A DNA stretch of 64,000 nucleotides, from NCBI RefSeq assembly GCF_014205015.1, contig NZ_JACHMO010000001.1:6200001-6264000 (forward strand), in the 5' to 3' direction. The notes beneath the pieces were generated by a model that was not told the DNA's origin, did no database searches, and worked only from the letters and a program-made list of their open reading frames with translations. Below are positions 8,827 through 19,443 of this stretch, one piece after another (positions within the stretch are counted from its first letter, which is position 1; every line of letters begins with the position of its first letter). The DNA comes from Saccharothrix ecbatanensis (GTDB taxonomy: Bacteria > Actinomycetota > Actinomycetes > Mycobacteriales > Pseudonocardiaceae). A program made the position numbers and the translations under genes.

Positions 8827-11013
8827 TCAGTCGTTGTCGCCGCTCGGGGTGTTCTTCGCGACCTGCATCAGGAACTCGATGTTCGTCCGGCTCTTGCGGA
8901 GCCGGTCGAGCAGCAGGTCGATCGCCTGCTGGCTGTCCAGGGCGTGCAGCACCCTGCGCAGCTTGTGCATGACGGCCAGCTCGTCCGGAGACAGCAGCAG
9001 GTCTTCCTTGCGGGTGCCGGACGCGTCAACGTCCACCGCCGGGAAGGTCCGCTTGTCCGCGATCTTCCGGTCCAGCTTGAGCTCGGCGTTACCCGTGCCC
9101 TTGAACTCCTCGAAGATCACGCTGTCGCCCGCGGACCCGGTCTCGACCAGGGCCGTCGCGATGACGGTCAACGAGCCGCCGCCCTCGATGTTCCGGGCCG
9201 CACCCAGGAACCTCTTCGGCGGGTACAGCGCGGTCGAGTCGACACCACCGGACAGGATCCGGCCGCTCGCGGGGGCCGCGAGGTTGTAGGCACGACCCAG
9301 CCGGGTGATCGAGTCCAGCAGCACGACCACGTCGTGACCCATCTCGACCAGGCGCTTCGCCCGCTCGATGGCCAGTTCCGAGATCGTGGTGTGGTCCGAC
9401 GGCGGACGGTCGAAGGTGGAGGCGATGACCTCGCCCTTCACCGACCGCTGCATGTCGGTGACCTCTTCAGGCCGCTCGTCCACCAGCACCACCATCAGGT
9501 GGCACTCGGGGTTGTTCTTGGTGATCGCGTTCGCGATCGCCTGGAGCACCGAGGTCTTGCCCGCCTTCGGCGGCGACACGACGAGGGCTCGCTGGCCCTT
9601 GCCGATCGGCATCACCAGGTCGATGACGCGCGTGGTGAGGATGTGCGGTTCCGTCTCGAGCCGCAGGCGCTCGTTCGGGTACAGCGGCGTCAGCTTGGTG
9701 AAGTCCGGCCGGTTGCGGGACTCCTCCGGGTCGAGGCCGTTGATCTTGTCCACCCGCACCAGGGGGTTGAACTTCTGGCGCTGCTGCTCGCCGTCACGCG
9801 GCTGCCGCACGGCGCCGATGAGGGCGTCACCGCGACGGAGGCCGTACTTGCGGACGAGCGACAGCGACACGTACACGTCGTTCGGCCCGGCCAGGTAGCC
9901 CGAGGTGCGGACGAACGCGTAGTTCTCCAGCACGTCGAGGATGCCCGCCACGGGCAGCAGGACGTCGTCGTCGCGCACCTCGGTGTCGGTGGCGGGACCG
10001 GCTTCGTCGCCACGGCCACCACGGCGGCGGCGGTCGCGGAAGCGGCGACCACGACGGCCACCGTCCTCGTCGCCGTCGTCACTCGGGCCGCTCTGCTGGC
10101 GGTTGCGGCTCTGATCGCGGTCACGGTCGCGGTCGCGGTCACGGCCGCCACGGTCGCCGCGGTCGTCACGACCACCACGGTCTCCACGGTCGCCGCGGTC
10201 GCCCCGCTCCTGCCGGTCGCCGCGGTTGCCGCGGTCGCCCCGGTCCTGGCGCTGTTCGCGCTGTTCGGAGCGGTCCTGACGGTCGCCGCGGTCGGGCCGC
10301 TCGGCGCGCTCGCCCTGCTGACGGTCGGACTGGGTCCGGTCGCCCTGCTGGCGGTCGGCCTGCTGGCGATCACCCTGGGCGCGGTCGGACTGGACCCGGT
10401 CGGTCTGGGCGCGGTCGGACGGCGCCCGGTCGGCCTGGGGCCGCTCGGCCTGGCGCTCCGCCTGGGCGGGACGCTCGACCTGCGGCTGGGCCTGCTGGGC
10501 CTCCGCGGCCGGAGCCTCGGGGCTGCCCGCGGGGCGGTTGGCGGAACGACGGCGACGGTTGCCGCGACGTCCACCCTCCTCCTCGGCGGGTCGGTCGGTC
10601 ACGTCCAGCTGCTGCTGGGTCGGCTTCTCCACCGGGGCCTGGGCCTCGGCGGCCCGCTCCTTCACGGGCGCCTTGACGGCGGCCGCCTTGGGCGCGTCGG
10701 CCTTCTTCTCGGCCTTGGGCGGCTCGGTCTTGGACGGCGTCGCGGCACTGCCCCGACCGGAGGTGCCGCCCTGCCGCTCCTTGATGGCCGCGATCAGGTC
10801 GCCCTTGCGAAGGCCGGCCGTGCCGGTGATGCCCAGCTGACCTGCGAGTTCACGGAGTTCGGCCAGCACCATTCCAGAGAGGCCCGCGCGCTTGCGGGGC
10901 GTGGCGCTGCCGTTCGAAGGGGTGGTCAGAACGTTCTCCTCGGCTCCGGAACTGCTGGCAGCGGGATTGGGAGCAGCAGGAGCTTGGCTGCTCAGTACAT
11001 CGGTGTTGGTCAC
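8827..11013 (-). CDS. rho: Transcription termination factor Rho with long Arg/Asp-rich insert
   Basis: Hexameric RNA-dependent ATPase that terminates transcription. The 728-residue protein starts at a GTG (MTNTDVLSSQ) with an AGGAAGGAC ribosome-binding site. Residues ~40-80 form the Rho N-terminal helical domain (SGMVLAELRELAGQLGITG). Residues ~90-340 are a low-complexity insert, with tandem DR, GDR and QxDR units between ~180 and ~300. The RNA-binding domain begins near 350 (VLLPVAGILDVLENYAFVRTSGY). The ATPase core has Walker A SPPKAGKTSVLQ, Walker B DVVVLLDSITRLGRAYN and the Q/R-loop regions. The disordered insert is typical of high-GC Gram-positive Rho but long here. The gene lies downstream of thrB with its own likely promoter. 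Confidence 0.95.
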   Translation of the reverse strand: MTNTDVLSSQAPAAPNPAASSSGAEENVLTTPSNGSATPRKRAGLSGMVLAELRELAGQLGITGTAGLRKGDLIAAIKERQGGTSGRGSAATPSKTEPPKAEKKADAPKAAAVKAPVKERAAEAQAPVEKPTQQQLDVTDRPAEEEGGRRGNRRRRSANRPAGSPEAPAAEAQQAQPQVERPAQAERQAERPQADRAPSDRAQTDRVQSDRAQGDRQQADRQQGDRTQSDRQQGERAERPDRGDRQDRSEQREQRQDRGDRGNRGDRQERGDRGDRGDRGGRDDRGDRGGRDRDRDRDRDQSRNRQQSGPSDDGDEDGGRRGRRFRDRRRRGGRGDEAGPATDTEVRDDDVLLPVAGILDVLENYAFVRTSGYLAGPNDVYVSLSLVRKYGLRRGDALIGAVRQPRDGEQQRQKFNPLVRVDKINGLDPEESRNRPDFTKLTPLYPNERLRLETEPHILTTRVIDLVMPIGKGQRALVVSPPKAGKTSVLQAIANAITKNNPECHLMVVLVDERPEEVTDMQRSVKGEVIASTFDRPPSDHTTISELAIERAKRLVEMGHDVVVLLDSITRLGRAYNLAAPASGRILSGGVDSTALYPPKRFLGAARNIEGGGSLTVIATALVETGSAGDSVIFEEFKGTGNAELKLDRKIADKRTFPAVDVDASGTRKEDLLLSPDELAVMHKLRRVLHALDSQQAIDLLLDRLRKSRTNIEFLMQVAKNTPSGDND

Positions 11014-11356
11014 ACATGTCCTTCCTGACCGGATCGCGCCTCCTACGCGAGCCAGCGGACCTGCCGTCCGACGGAATGCGGTGCGGCAGTTTCGTCCCGG
11101 TTCAGGCGGACCTCGGACGGCGCGGAACGCGCACGAAAGCGGAGTCCTCCGGTACGGGACTTCGGTCACACGGCGAGCGGGTGCCTTCCAGCGTCGGCCC
11201 CGTCCATACGGCACAGAGCCAGATCACTGGAGGAATGCGACCCGGAACGAACGTCCGGGCACTACACCGGCGCCCGTGCGCGCGGTGACTGATGGCCCCG
11301 AGGGTAGACGCCGGTACGGTCCGGTGCAACAACCGGGGTGCGGCGCGTCGTTTCAC
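11014..11356 (-). other. rho 5' leader and intergenic region
   Basis: These 343 bp separate the thrB stop from the rho start and hold no convincing gene. They contain a likely promoter near the thrB end (11,301-11,329), which would give rho a leader of nearly 290 nt. Long leaders allow Rho to terminate its own transcript early, a known autoregulation mode, but I see no decisive structure in this one. Confidence 0.5.
11301..11329 (-). promoter_or_regulatory. rho: Predicted housekeeping promoter for rho
   Basis: On the minus strand a TTGCAC hexamer (11,324-11,329) is followed after 17 bp by TACCCT (11,301-11,306), a fair match to the actinobacterial primary sigma factor consensus at ideal spacing. 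Assignment is by sequence only. Confidence 0.45.
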
Positions 11357-12232
11357 TCAGTCGAGTGGCGCAACGCGGACCCCGCCCAGGTCGACCGGCA
11401 CGCGACGGGCGGCGAACCCGGTCAGGTCCACCCCCGGCGGCAGGTCGCCGTCCACGGGCAGGGCCAGGACCGTCGGTCCCGCCCCCGACACCGCAGCCGC
11501 CACGCCGGCCTCCCGCAACGCCCGCACCAGGCGGGTCGTCGCAGGCCAGGCCGGTTCCCGGTACGGCTCGTGCAGCCGATCGTCCAGCGCGGCGAGGAGC
11601 AACGCCGGCTCCGCCGTGAGAGCGCGTACAGCGAGCGCCGCCCGCCCCACGGCGAACGCCGCGTCCTCGTGCGGCACCTTCGACGGGAGCAGGCCGCGGG
11701 TCGTCTTGGTGGACGATTCCGCTTCGGGCACCAGCACGACCGGAGTCAGCCGGGGATCCGGGTCCACACGCACGGCGTGGTAGTGGTCACCCTGCGTCCA
11801 CGCGATCACGACGCCGCCGAACATGCTGGCCGCGGCGTTGTCCGCGTGGCCCTCGAACTCCGCGGCGAGTTGCAACGCGCTTGTGTCCAACTCGCGACCG
11901 GCCAGGGCGTATCCGGCCGCCACACCGGCCACGATCGCCGCCGCCGAGGACCCGAGACCGCGCGAGTGCGGAATCGTGTTGCGGCACGTCAGCCGCAGCC
12001 CCGGCACGTCCGCGCCGACCAGGTCGCACGCCGCCCGGAACGCCCGGACGACCAGGTGACCCTCGTCGGTCGGCACGTCCGAGGCGCCCTCACCCGAGAC
12101 CTGGACGACCAGCCCGGCGGGCACGACCTCGAACTCCAGCTCGTCGTGCACGCCCAACGCCATGCCGAGCGCGTCGAACCCCGAGCCGAGGTTCGCCGTG
12201 GAACCCGGCACGGTCACGCGGACGCCCGTCAC
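11357..12232 (-). CDS. thrB: Homoserine kinase
   Basis: GHMP-family kinase that phosphorylates homoserine with ATP, the penultimate step to threonine. The 291-residue protein has the N-terminal [21 protein letters not shown], the ATP-binding [16 protein letters not shown] near residue 90 and the C-terminal GHMP motif [11 protein letters not shown]. The GTG start (12,230-12,232) overlaps the thrC stop (GTGA), implying translational coupling. It is the last gene of the argS-lysA-hom-thrC-thrB series. Length is normal. Confidence 0.95.
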   Translation of the reverse strand: MTGVRVTVPGSTANLGSGFDALGMALGVHDELEFEVVPAGLVVQVSGEGASDVPTDEGHLVVRAFRAACDLVGADVPGLRLTCRNTIPHSRGLGSSAAAIVAGVAAGYALAGRELDTSALQLAAEFEGHADNAAASMFGGVVIAWTQGDHYHAVRVDPDPRLTPVVLVPEAESSTKTTRGLLPSKVPHEDAAFAVGRAALAVRALTAEPALLLAALDDRLHEPYREPAWPATTRLVRALREAGVAAAVSGAGPTVLALPVDGDLPPGVDLTGFAARRVPVDLGGVRVAPLD

Positions 12233-13335
12233 GCCAGCTCCAGCGCCGTGGCGACGGCGGCCGGGTCCACCGGCACCGGCTCGACCTCGGCCATGCCCAG
12301 CAGCGCGGTGTCCGGGTCCTTCAGGCCGTGGCCGGTGACCGTGCAGACGACCGTGGAGCCCTTCGGCAGCCGTCCGTCGGCGACGGTGGCCAGCAGGCCC
12401 GCCACGCTGGTCGCGGACGCGGGCTCGACGAAGATGCCCTCGGTCGAGGACAGCAGCCGGTAGGCCTCCAGGATCTTCTCGTCCGTCACGGCCTCGAACA
12501 GCCCGCCGGACTCCTCCTTGGCGGTCACCGCGCCGGTCCACGACGCCGGGCTGCCCACCCGGATGGCGGTCGCGATGGTCTCCGGGTTCGCCACCGGCAC
12601 GCCCAGCACCAGCGGCGCGGACCCCGCGGCCTGGAAGCCGAACATGCGTGGCGTCGCGGTGATCACGCCGTCGTTGTAGTAGTCCGAGTACCCGCGCCAG
12701 TACGCGGTGATGTTGCCCGCGTTGCCCACCGGCAGGCAGTGGATGTCGGGCGCGCGGCCGAGCACGTCGCAGATCTCCCACGCGGCGGTCTTCTGGCCGA
12801 TCAGCCGCACCGGGTTGACCGAGTTGACCAGCGTGATCGGGTACTCGATCGACGTCTTGGAGGCCAGCTCCAGGCAGTCGTCGAAGTTGCCGTCGATCTG
12901 GAGGATCTTGGCGCCGTGCGCGACGGCCTGGGCCAGCTTGCCCAGCGCGATCTTGCCCCGCGGCACGAGCACCGCGGCGGCCATCCCGGCCTTGGCCGCG
13001 TACGCCGCCGCGCTCGCCGACGTGTTGCCGGTCGACGCGCAGATCACCCCGCGGACGCCGCTGGCCAGGGCGTGCGTCATGGCCACGGTCATGCCGCGGT
13101 CCTTGAACGAGCCGGTCGGGTTGGCGCCCTCGACCTTGATGTAGACCTGGCAGCCGGTCAGCTCCGACAGGTGCTCGGCGAACACCAGCGGCGTGCCGCC
13201 CTCATGCAGGGTGATGACCCTGGCGCCCTCGGGGAGCGGGATCCGGTCCGCGTAGGCGCGGATGATGCCCGGCCACCCCGGCCGCGCGGCAACCGGATTG
13301 CCGGCTCCGCCCATGGTCGCCTGTGCCGTCGTCAT
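12229..13335 (-). CDS. thrC: Threonine synthase
   Basis: PLP-dependent enzyme converting O-phosphohomoserine to threonine. The 368-residue protein contains the PLP-lysine motif [18 protein letters not shown] near residue 80, the Ser/Thr-rich [19 protein letters not shown], and the phosphate-binding [13 protein letters not shown]. The C-terminal [14 protein letters not shown] is standard for the actinobacterial short form. It overlaps hom (ATGA) upstream and thrB (GTGA) downstream, so the three genes form one translationally coupled unit. Confidence 0.95.
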   Translation of the reverse strand: MTTAQATMGGAGNPVAARPGWPGIIRAYADRIPLPEGARVITLHEGGTPLVFAEHLSELTGCQVYIKVEGANPTGSFKDRGMTVAMTHALASGVRGVICASTGNTSASAAAYAAKAGMAAAVLVPRGKIALGKLAQAVAHGAKILQIDGNFDDCLELASKTSIEYPITLVNSVNPVRLIGQKTAAWEICDVLGRAPDIHCLPVGNAGNITAYWRGYSDYYNDGVITATPRMFGFQAAGSAPLVLGVPVANPETIATAIRVGSPASWTGAVTAKEESGGLFEAVTDEKILEAYRLLSSTEGIFVEPASATSVAGLLATVADGRLPKGSTVVCTVTGHGLKDPDTALLGMAEVEPVPVDPAAVATALELA

Positions 13336-14666
13336 AGCTCTTCGCCTTCCACCCGCATCACGCTGACCACTTCACGAACCACGGGCAGCCCGCCGATTTT
13401 GTCCACGGTCGACCGCAATGCCGCATCGGTCGCGGCGTGGGTGACGATCACCAGGCTGGCGTCGTCGACCCGGCCCTCCTGCCGGACCGCCGCGATGCTC
13501 ACGTCGTGCTCCGCGAACACCGCCGCGACCTGCGACAACACGCCCGCCCGGTCGGCGACGTCGAGGCTGATGTGATAGCGCGTGGGCGTCTGGCCCATCG
13601 GCCGCACGGGCAGTGCCGCGTACGCCGACTCGCGCGGGCCGCGACCGCTGTGCACCCGGTTGCGGGCCACCGCCACGAGGTCGCCGAGCACCGCGCTGGC
13701 GGTCGGGGCGCCACCCGCGCCCTGGCCGTAGAACATCATCTCGCCCGCCGCGTCGGCCTCCACGAACACCGCGTTGAACGCGCCGTTGACGCCCGCCAGC
13801 GGGTGGGACTTGGGGATCATCGCCGGGTGCACGCGCACCGAGATGCTCTCGGTGATCGGGGTGCCGTCCGCGGCCGTCTGGTCGTCGTCCCCGCCGACGG
13901 AAACCCGCTCGCAGATCGCGAGGAGCTTCACCGTGCGGCCCAGGGCCTTGGCGGCGGCGATGTCGGCGGCGCTGACCGACGCGATGCCCTCTCGGTACAC
14001 GTCGGCGGCCGTCACCCGGCTGTGGAAGGCGAGTGACGCCAGGATCGCGGCCTTCGACGCGGCGTCGAAGCCGTCCACGTCGGCGGTCGGGTCCGCTTCC
14101 GCGTACCCGAGCCGGGTCGCCTCGTCCAGGGTCTCGCCGTAGCTCGCCCCGGTGGAGTCCATGCCCGAGAGGATGAAGTTCGTGGTGCCGTTGACGATCC
14201 CCATCACGCGCGTGATGCGGTCACCCGCCAGCGACTCGCGCAGCGGGCGCAGCAACGGGATCGCGCCCGCCACCGCCGCCTCGAAGTACAGGTCCGCGCC
14301 GGACGCGTCGGACGCCTCGAACAGGTCCGCCGAGTGCTCGGCGAGCAGCGCCTTGTTCGCGGTCACCACCGACTTGCCCGACCGCAACGCGGCGAGCAGC
14401 AGCGAACGGGCGGGCTCGATGCCGCCGATGACCTCGACGATGACGTCGACGTCCGACGCGATGAGCGCCTCGGCGTCCGTCGTCAGCAGTTCCGCGGGCA
14501 CGTCACGGTGCTTGTGGGGCCTGCGCACGGCGATACCGGTCAGCACGACCGGCGCGCCGACGCGAGCGGTGAGGTCGGCCGCCTGGTCGGTGAGCAGCCG
14601 GACCACCTCGGTGCCGACCGTGCCGCAGCCGAGCAACGCGACCTTGATCGGTTTGTGGCTAGACAC
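13332..14666 (-). CDS. hom: Homoserine dehydrogenase
   Basis: NAD(P)H-dependent reduction of aspartate semialdehyde to homoserine. The 444-residue protein has the Rossmann motif [17 protein letters not shown] at the N-terminus, the catalytic region with [14 protein letters not shown] and [23 protein letters not shown], and a C-terminal ACT domain (~residues 355-435; [23 protein letters not shown]) that normally mediates threonine feedback inhibition. The GTG start (14,664-14,666) has GGAGG close upstream and lies directly against the lysA stop. Length and motifs are normal. Confidence 0.95.
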   Translation of the reverse strand: MSSHKPIKVALLGCGTVGTEVVRLLTDQAADLTARVGAPVVLTGIAVRRPHKHRDVPAELLTTDAEALIASDVDVIVEVIGGIEPARSLLLAALRSGKSVVTANKALLAEHSADLFEASDASGADLYFEAAVAGAIPLLRPLRESLAGDRITRVMGIVNGTTNFILSGMDSTGASYGETLDEATRLGYAEADPTADVDGFDAASKAAILASLAFHSRVTAADVYREGIASVSAADIAAAKALGRTVKLLAICERVSVGGDDDQTAADGTPITESISVRVHPAMIPKSHPLAGVNGAFNAVFVEADAAGEMMFYGQGAGGAPTASAVLGDLVAVARNRVHSGRGPRESAYAALPVRPMGQTPTRYHISLDVADRAGVLSQVAAVFAEHDVSIAAVRQEGRVDDASLVIVTHAATDAALRSTVDKIGGLPVVREVVSVMRVEGEEL

Positions 14667-16091
14667 TCATACCTCCAGGCGGAACAGGTCTTCCTCGGTC
14701 TCCCGGCGCAAGAGCAACCGGGCCTGGCCGTCCACGACCGCGGCGAGCGCGGGCCGGGGAAGTCGGTTGTAGCCGCTGGCCATCGAGTAGCAGTACGCGC
14801 CGGTCGCGGCCACCGCGATCAGGTCGCCGGGAGCGAGGTCGTCGGGCAGCCAGCAGTCGCGCACGACCACGTCACCGGACTCGCAGTGCTTGCCGACGAC
14901 GCGGCACAGCACGGGGTTCGCGCCCTCCGACGCGGCACGCGACACCAGCTTGCAGTCGTACACGGCGTCGTAGAGCGCGGTGCGGATGTTGTCGCTCATG
15001 CCGCCGTCCACGCTCACGTACCGGCGCACGACGCCCGCGTCGAGCTGGACGTCCTTGATGGTGCCCACCTCGTACAGCGTCACCGTGCCGGGGCCGACGA
15101 TGGCCCGGCCCGGCTCGACCGCGATCTTGGGCATCGGCAGCTCGGCGTGCTCGCACTCCTTGGCCACGATGTCGCGCAACTGCCTGGCCAGCTCGGCAGG
15201 CGGCGGCGGGTCGTCGTCCGGGGTGTAGGCGATGCCGAGGCCGCCGCCCAGGTCGACCGTCGTGACGTGGTCGAGGATGCCGGCGCCGTGCTCGTCGCGG
15301 AGTTCCGCGAGCAGGCCGATGACCCGGCGCGCGGCGACCTCGAAGCCGCTGGCGTCGAAGATCTGCGAGCCGATGTGGCTGTGCAGGCCGGTCAGCCGCA
15401 GCCCTTCGGACTTGAGCACCCGGCGGGCCGCCTCGGCCGCGTCACCCGAGGACAGCGAGAAGCCGAACTTCTGGTCCTCGTGCGCGGTGGCGATGAACTC
15501 GTGGGTGTGCGCCTCGACGCCGACCGTCACCCGGATCATCACCGGCTGCACGCGGCCCCGTTCACGGGCGATCTGGTCCAGCCGGGCGATCTCGTAGTGC
15601 GAGTCGAGCACGACCGCGCCGACACCGGCCTCGACCGCCGTGGTCAGCTCGGCGACGGACTTGTTGTTGCCGTGCAGCGCGATCCGCTCCGCCGGGAACT
15701 CCGCGCGCAGCGCCACGGCCAGCTCGCCGCCGCTGGCCACGTCGATGCTCAGGCCCTCCTCGGCGACCCAGCGGGCCACCGCGACGGACAGGAACGCCTT
15801 GGACGCGTAGTGGACGCGGGTCGGGTCGCCGAACGCCTCGGCGTGCTCGCGGCAGCGGGCCCGGAAGTCGGCCTCGTCCATCACGAACAGCGGCGTGCCG
15901 TGCTCCTGGGCGAGCTGCCGCACGTCGACGCCGCCCAGGCGGACCGCGCCGTCGTCGCCGCGTTCGGCGTTGCGCGGCCACACCTGGGGGTGCAGCGAGC
16001 CCAGCTCATCGGCCGAAGAGGGCCGGTTGCCCGCCGTGTTCGACGGGATCATGACGTCGGCGTGCCGGGGACCGGCCGGGTGGGCGCGCAT
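14667..16091 (-). CDS. lysA: Diaminopimelate decarboxylase
   Basis: PLP-dependent decarboxylation of meso-diaminopimelate to lysine, the last lysine step. The 474-residue alanine-racemase-fold protein has the PLP lysine in [20 protein letters not shown], the pyridoxal-phosphate binding GGGLGIAYT and [10 protein letters not shown], and the C-terminal substrate loop [13 protein letters not shown] with Cys. It overlaps the argS stop (ATGA). The N-terminus carries about 30 extra residues ([14 protein letters not shown]) before the conserved start; a second in-frame ATG fourteen codons in is an alternative. Confidence 0.95.
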   Translation of the reverse strand: MRAHPAGPRHADVMIPSNTAGNRPSSADELGSLHPQVWPRNAERGDDGAVRLGGVDVRQLAQEHGTPLFVMDEADFRARCREHAEAFGDPTRVHYASKAFLSVAVARWVAEEGLSIDVASGGELAVALRAEFPAERIALHGNNKSVAELTTAVEAGVGAVVLDSHYEIARLDQIARERGRVQPVMIRVTVGVEAHTHEFIATAHEDQKFGFSLSSGDAAEAARRVLKSEGLRLTGLHSHIGSQIFDASGFEVAARRVIGLLAELRDEHGAGILDHVTTVDLGGGLGIAYTPDDDPPPPAELARQLRDIVAKECEHAELPMPKIAVEPGRAIVGPGTVTLYEVGTIKDVQLDAGVVRRYVSVDGGMSDNIRTALYDAVYDCKLVSRAASEGANPVLCRVVGKHCESGDVVVRDCWLPDDLAPGDLIAVAATGAYCYSMASGYNRLPRPALAAVVDGQARLLLRRETEEDLFRLEV

Positions 16092-17734
16092 CACATGCGC
16101 TCCGGCGCGGTCACGCCGAGCAGCGCGAGGCCGTTGGCGAACACCTGGCGGGTCGCCGCGCACAGCTGGAGCCGGGCGCGGTGCAGCTCGGTGGTCTCCT
16201 CGTCGCCGCGCGGCAGCACCCGGCACGCCTCGTAGAACCGGTGGTAGGTGCCCGCCAGCTCTTCCAGGTACCGGGCGACGCGGTGCGGTTCGCGCAGCTC
16301 ACCGGCGGTGCCGATGACGCGCGGGAACTCTCCGACGGTGCGGATCAGGTCGCCCTCGCGGTCGTGCGTGAGCAGGTCGAGCGCGTCGCCGGGCGTGACG
16401 CCCAGGTCGGCGGCGTTGCGCAGCAGCGAGGCCAGCCGGGAGTGCGCGTACTGGACGTAGAAGACGGGGTTGTCGTTGCTGTGCTTGCGCAGCAGGTCGA
16501 GGTCCAGGTCCAGGGACGAGTCGACCGAGGAGCGGGACATCGCGTACCGGGCGGCGTCCACGCCGACCGCGTCCACCAGGTCCTCCATGGTGATCACCGT
16601 GCCCGCGCGCTTGCTCATCCGCACCGGCTTGCCGTCGCTGACCAGGTTCACCATCTGGCCGATCAGCACCTCGACCGAGTCCGGGTCGTCGCCCAGCGCG
16701 GCGGCGGCGGCCTTGAGCCGGCCGATGTAGCCGTGGTGGTCCGCGCCGAGCATGTAGATGCACAGGTCGAAGCCGCGCGACCGCTTGTCCACGAGGTACG
16801 CGATGTCGCCCGCGATGTAAGCCGGCTCACCGTCGCTCTTGATGACCACGCGGTCCTTGTCGTCGCCGAACTCGGTCGACCGGAGCCACCAGGCGCCGTT
16901 CTCGAAGTACAGCGAGTCGGAGCCCTTGAGCTGCTCGACGGCCTTCGCGACCGCGCCCGACTTGTGCAGCGAGTCCTCGTGGAAGAAGACGTCGAAGTCC
17001 GTGCCGAAGTCGTGCAGGGCCTTCTTGATCTCCTCGAACATCAGGCCGACGCCGATCCGGCGGAACACCTCGTGCGAGTCGTCCGAGGTCAGCGCGCTGG
17101 GCTCCTGCCGCAGCACCTCGGCCGCGATGTCGCCGATGTAGCCGCCCGCGTAGCCGTCCTCCGGCGCGGGCTCGCCCTTCGCGGCGGCGATCAGGGACCG
17201 GACGAACCGGTCGATCTGCGCGCCCGCGTCGTTGAAGTAGTACTCGCGGGTGACCTCGGCGCCGTTGGCCTCCAGGATCCGGCCCAGCGCGTCGCCGACC
17301 GCGGCCCAGCGGGTGCCGCCCAGGTGGATGGGGCCGGTCGGGTTCGCCGAGACGAACTCCAGGTTGACCCGGGTGCCGGCAAGCACGTCGCCGCGGCCGT
17401 ACGCCTCGCCGTCCTTCAGCACGTCGCGCACGATCTCGCCCTGCGCGTCCGCGGCGAGCCGCAGGTTCAGGAAGCCGGGGCCCGCGACCTCGACCGAGGA
17501 GATGGCATCGGTGCCGGTCAGCGCGTCGGCCAGCCAGCCGGCCAGGTCGCGGGACGTCACGCCGACCTTCTTGGCGGTCTGGAGGGCCACGTTGGTGGCG
17601 TAGTCGCCGTGCTCGGGGTTGCGGGGGCGCTCGATCGTGACCGCTGTGGGCAGGGCAGTGGGATCGAGGCCGCGGGTGGACAACACGTCCACGGCCGTCG
17701 CACGGACCAGTTCAGCGAGCGCAGCGGGAGTCAC
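16091..17734 (-). CDS. argS: Arginyl-tRNA synthetase
   Basis: Class I aminoacyl-tRNA synthetase charging tRNA-Arg. The 547-residue protein has the N-terminal Add-1 domain, the HIGH-type motif [18 protein letters not shown] near residue 115, the KMSKS-type motif [13 protein letters not shown] near residue 330, and the DALR anticodon-binding domain at the C-terminus ending TAPERM. Length is normal. It is the first gene of a translationally coupled run with lysA. Intergenic DNA upstream (17,735-17,904) separates it from the divergent DUF3105 gene. Confidence 0.95.
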   Translation of the reverse strand: MTPAALAELVRATAVDVLSTRGLDPTALPTAVTIERPRNPEHGDYATNVALQTAKKVGVTSRDLAGWLADALTGTDAISSVEVAGPGFLNLRLAADAQGEIVRDVLKDGEAYGRGDVLAGTRVNLEFVSANPTGPIHLGGTRWAAVGDALGRILEANGAEVTREYYFNDAGAQIDRFVRSLIAAAKGEPAPEDGYAGGYIGDIAAEVLRQEPSALTSDDSHEVFRRIGVGLMFEEIKKALHDFGTDFDVFFHEDSLHKSGAVAKAVEQLKGSDSLYFENGAWWLRSTEFGDDKDRVVIKSDGEPAYIAGDIAYLVDKRSRGFDLCIYMLGADHHGYIGRLKAAAAALGDDPDSVEVLIGQMVNLVSDGKPVRMSKRAGTVITMEDLVDAVGVDAARYAMSRSSVDSSLDLDLDLLRKHSNDNPVFYVQYAHSRLASLLRNAADLGVTPGDALDLLTHDREGDLIRTVGEFPRVIGTAGELREPHRVARYLEELAGTYHRFYEACRVLPRGDEETTELHRARLQLCAATRQVFANGLALLGVTAPERM

Positions 17735-17904
17735 CCGGCAAGTCTAGGGAAGCGTTCCCGCTGGTCTCGACCGGGATGGGCGTCCCGCGAAGTGGGAATC
17801 GCCACTGGCCGCGGCCACCCGCTGTGACGGGCAGTTGACGGTGATCAGACACAGTATCCCTACACTGACCTGCGGCATGGGCGTATGACGAGACTGAGGC
17901 GGAC

Positions 17905-18711
17905 ATGACCAGCGGCAAGAAGACGAAGGCCGCGCGCGGAAGCGTTGCGGCGGCGCGCTCCTCGGTGGTGGCGAAAAAACCGAAGCCCTGGGGCACCATC
18001 CTGGCGGTGGTAGCCGTGCTGGCCCTGGCCGGCACCGTGTTCGGTTATGCGTTCGCGCAGATCTCCGAGCAGAACGCCAAGGAAGCGGCGCTCGCGAAGT
18101 GGGTCCCGTCGGAGGAGAACAAGGACCCCTCCGACCAGATCACCGGGGTCGTCAAGCGCGACTACAAGCCGGGCAAGCACATCGACGCGCCGCAGCGCGT
18201 GGCGTACGACTTCTCGCCGCCGTTCGGCGGACCGCACGACAACGCGTGGGCGGACTGCAACGGTGTGGTGTACCCGACCGCCGTCCGCACCGAGAACGTG
18301 GTGCACGCGCTGGAGCACGGCTCTGTCTGGGTTGCCTACAACCCCGACCAGGTGACCGGTGAGGCCCTGGACAAGCTGAAGGCCAGGGTCGACGGCCAGC
18401 CGTTCACGATCATGTCGCCGTACCCCGGCCTGGACAAGCCGATCGCCCTTCAGTCGTGGGGCCACCAGCTGAAGCTGGAGAGCGTCGACGACGAGCGCAT
18501 CGACCAGTTCGTCAAGGCGCTCCGGCGCAACCAGTACACGTACCCCGAGGTCGGCGCGCCCTGCGACAACCCGACGTTCGCGTCGAGCCCGGCCCCGTTC
18601 GCGCCCGAGCCGCCCGGTGCGGACGCCGAGCCGATGGGTGACGAGGCGGAGAGCGCTCGCGGCGCCGCGAGCACCGCTCCGAGCAGCGCCGCCACGCCCT
18701 CCGGCAGCTGA
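17905..18711 (+). CDS. DUF3105 membrane-anchored protein
   Basis: A 268-residue protein of the DUF3105 family, of unknown function. A basic N-terminus is followed by one membrane segment (~residues 32-52, GTILAVVAVLALAGTVFGYAF), then an extracytoplasmic domain carrying the family pattern YDFSPPFGGPHDNAWADCNGVVYPTAVRTENVVHALEHGSVWVAYNP and SPYPGLDKPIALQSWG. The C-terminal ~45 residues are Pro/Ala/Glu-rich and probably disordered. It is followed 5 bp later by the DUF305 gene, a pairing often seen in actinomycetes, so both are likely co-expressed. The start ATG has a GAGGCGG ribosome-binding site. Confidence 0.85.
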   Translation: MTSGKKTKAARGSVAAARSSVVAKKPKPWGTILAVVAVLALAGTVFGYAFAQISEQNAKEAALAKWVPSEENKDPSDQITGVVKRDYKPGKHIDAPQRVAYDFSPPFGGPHDNAWADCNGVVYPTAVRTENVVHALEHGSVWVAYNPDQVTGEALDKLKARVDGQPFTIMSPYPGLDKPIALQSWGHQLKLESVDDERIDQFVKALRRNQYTYPEVGAPCDNPTFASSPAPFAPEPPGADAEPMGDEAESARGAASTAPSSAATPSGS

Positions 18712-18716
18712 ACGAA

Positions 18717-19406
18717 GTGACTGAAGGTTCTGCCGGGACCACCCCCGGGCGAGGCAACCTCGTCCGGGCGGTGGTCCTCGGTGCCGCCGTGGTCGCCACG
18801 CTGCTGCTGGGCGCCGCGGTCGGCCTGCTGATCCAGCTGCCGAACTCGGACGACGCGTCCGTGCCCGCGGCGGACTCGGTGGACGTCGGCTTCTGCCAGG
18901 ACATGGCCATGCACCACATCCAGGCCGTGCAGATGGCCAACATCGCGCGCGAGCGGTCCACCGACGAGGACATCCGGCTGTTCGCGTTCGACATCTCCGG
19001 CACGCAGCTGGAGCAGGTCGGCCGGATGAAGGGCTGGCTGATGCTCTGGGGCCGGCCGGAACAGCCGGAAGCGGGTCGGCACATGGCGTGGATGAACACC
19101 GCCTCCGCTCACGGGCACACCGCCGGTGGCGACGCGCCGAACGGCGCCCCGATGCCCGGCATGGCCACCTCGGAGGACCTGGCCAAGCTCCGCTCGCTGT
19201 CGGGCGTGGAGTTCGACGTGTACTTCCTCCAGCTCATGCTGCGGCACCACCAGGGTGGCGCGCCGATGGCGGAGTACGGGTCGCAGCACGCCGGTCAGCA
19301 CGCCGTGCGGACGCTCGCGGGGAGCATGCTGAAGTCGCAGACCAGCGAGAGCGAGTACATGGAGAAGCTCCTCGCCGACCGGGGCGCCGCTCCCCTGCCC
19401 GCCTAG
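18717..19406 (+). CDS. DUF305 family secreted/membrane protein
   Basis: A 229-residue DUF305 protein, from the ferritin-like helical family often linked to metal handling outside the membrane. One N-terminal membrane segment (~residues 18-40) is followed by the two His-rich family signatures FCQDMAMHHIQAVQMANIA and YFLQLMLRHHQGGAPMAEY. It starts at a GTG 5 bp past the DUF3105 gene. The stop codon TAG is part of the CTAG at the left end of the adjoining insertion sequence, so the last codons may have been altered by the insertion. Metal specificity is not known. Confidence 0.85.
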   Translation: MTEGSAGTTPGRGNLVRAVVLGAAVVATLLLGAAVGLLIQLPNSDDASVPAADSVDVGFCQDMAMHHIQAVQMANIARERSTDEDIRLFAFDISGTQLEQVGRMKGWLMLWGRPEQPEAGRHMAWMNTASAHGHTAGGDAPNGAPMPGMATSEDLAKLRSLSGVEFDVYFLQLMLRHHQGGAPMAEYGSQHAGQHAVRTLAGSMLKSQTSESEYMEKLLADRGAAPLPA

Positions 19407-19443
19407 AGCGTGTCTCTTTGGTGGGTTGGTCAGTTGATCGGAT

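Noticed and set aside
10080..10480. Regular short repeats within rho, first considered as a tandem-repeat or CRISPR-like array
   Set aside because: They are the coding repeats of the Arg/Asp-rich insert and have no spacer structure.
8812..11028. Long open frame on the plus strand opposite rho
   Set aside because: It is the antisense shadow of the repetitive high-GC rho gene; its translation is a low-complexity Val/Ala/Leu string and rho is unambiguous.
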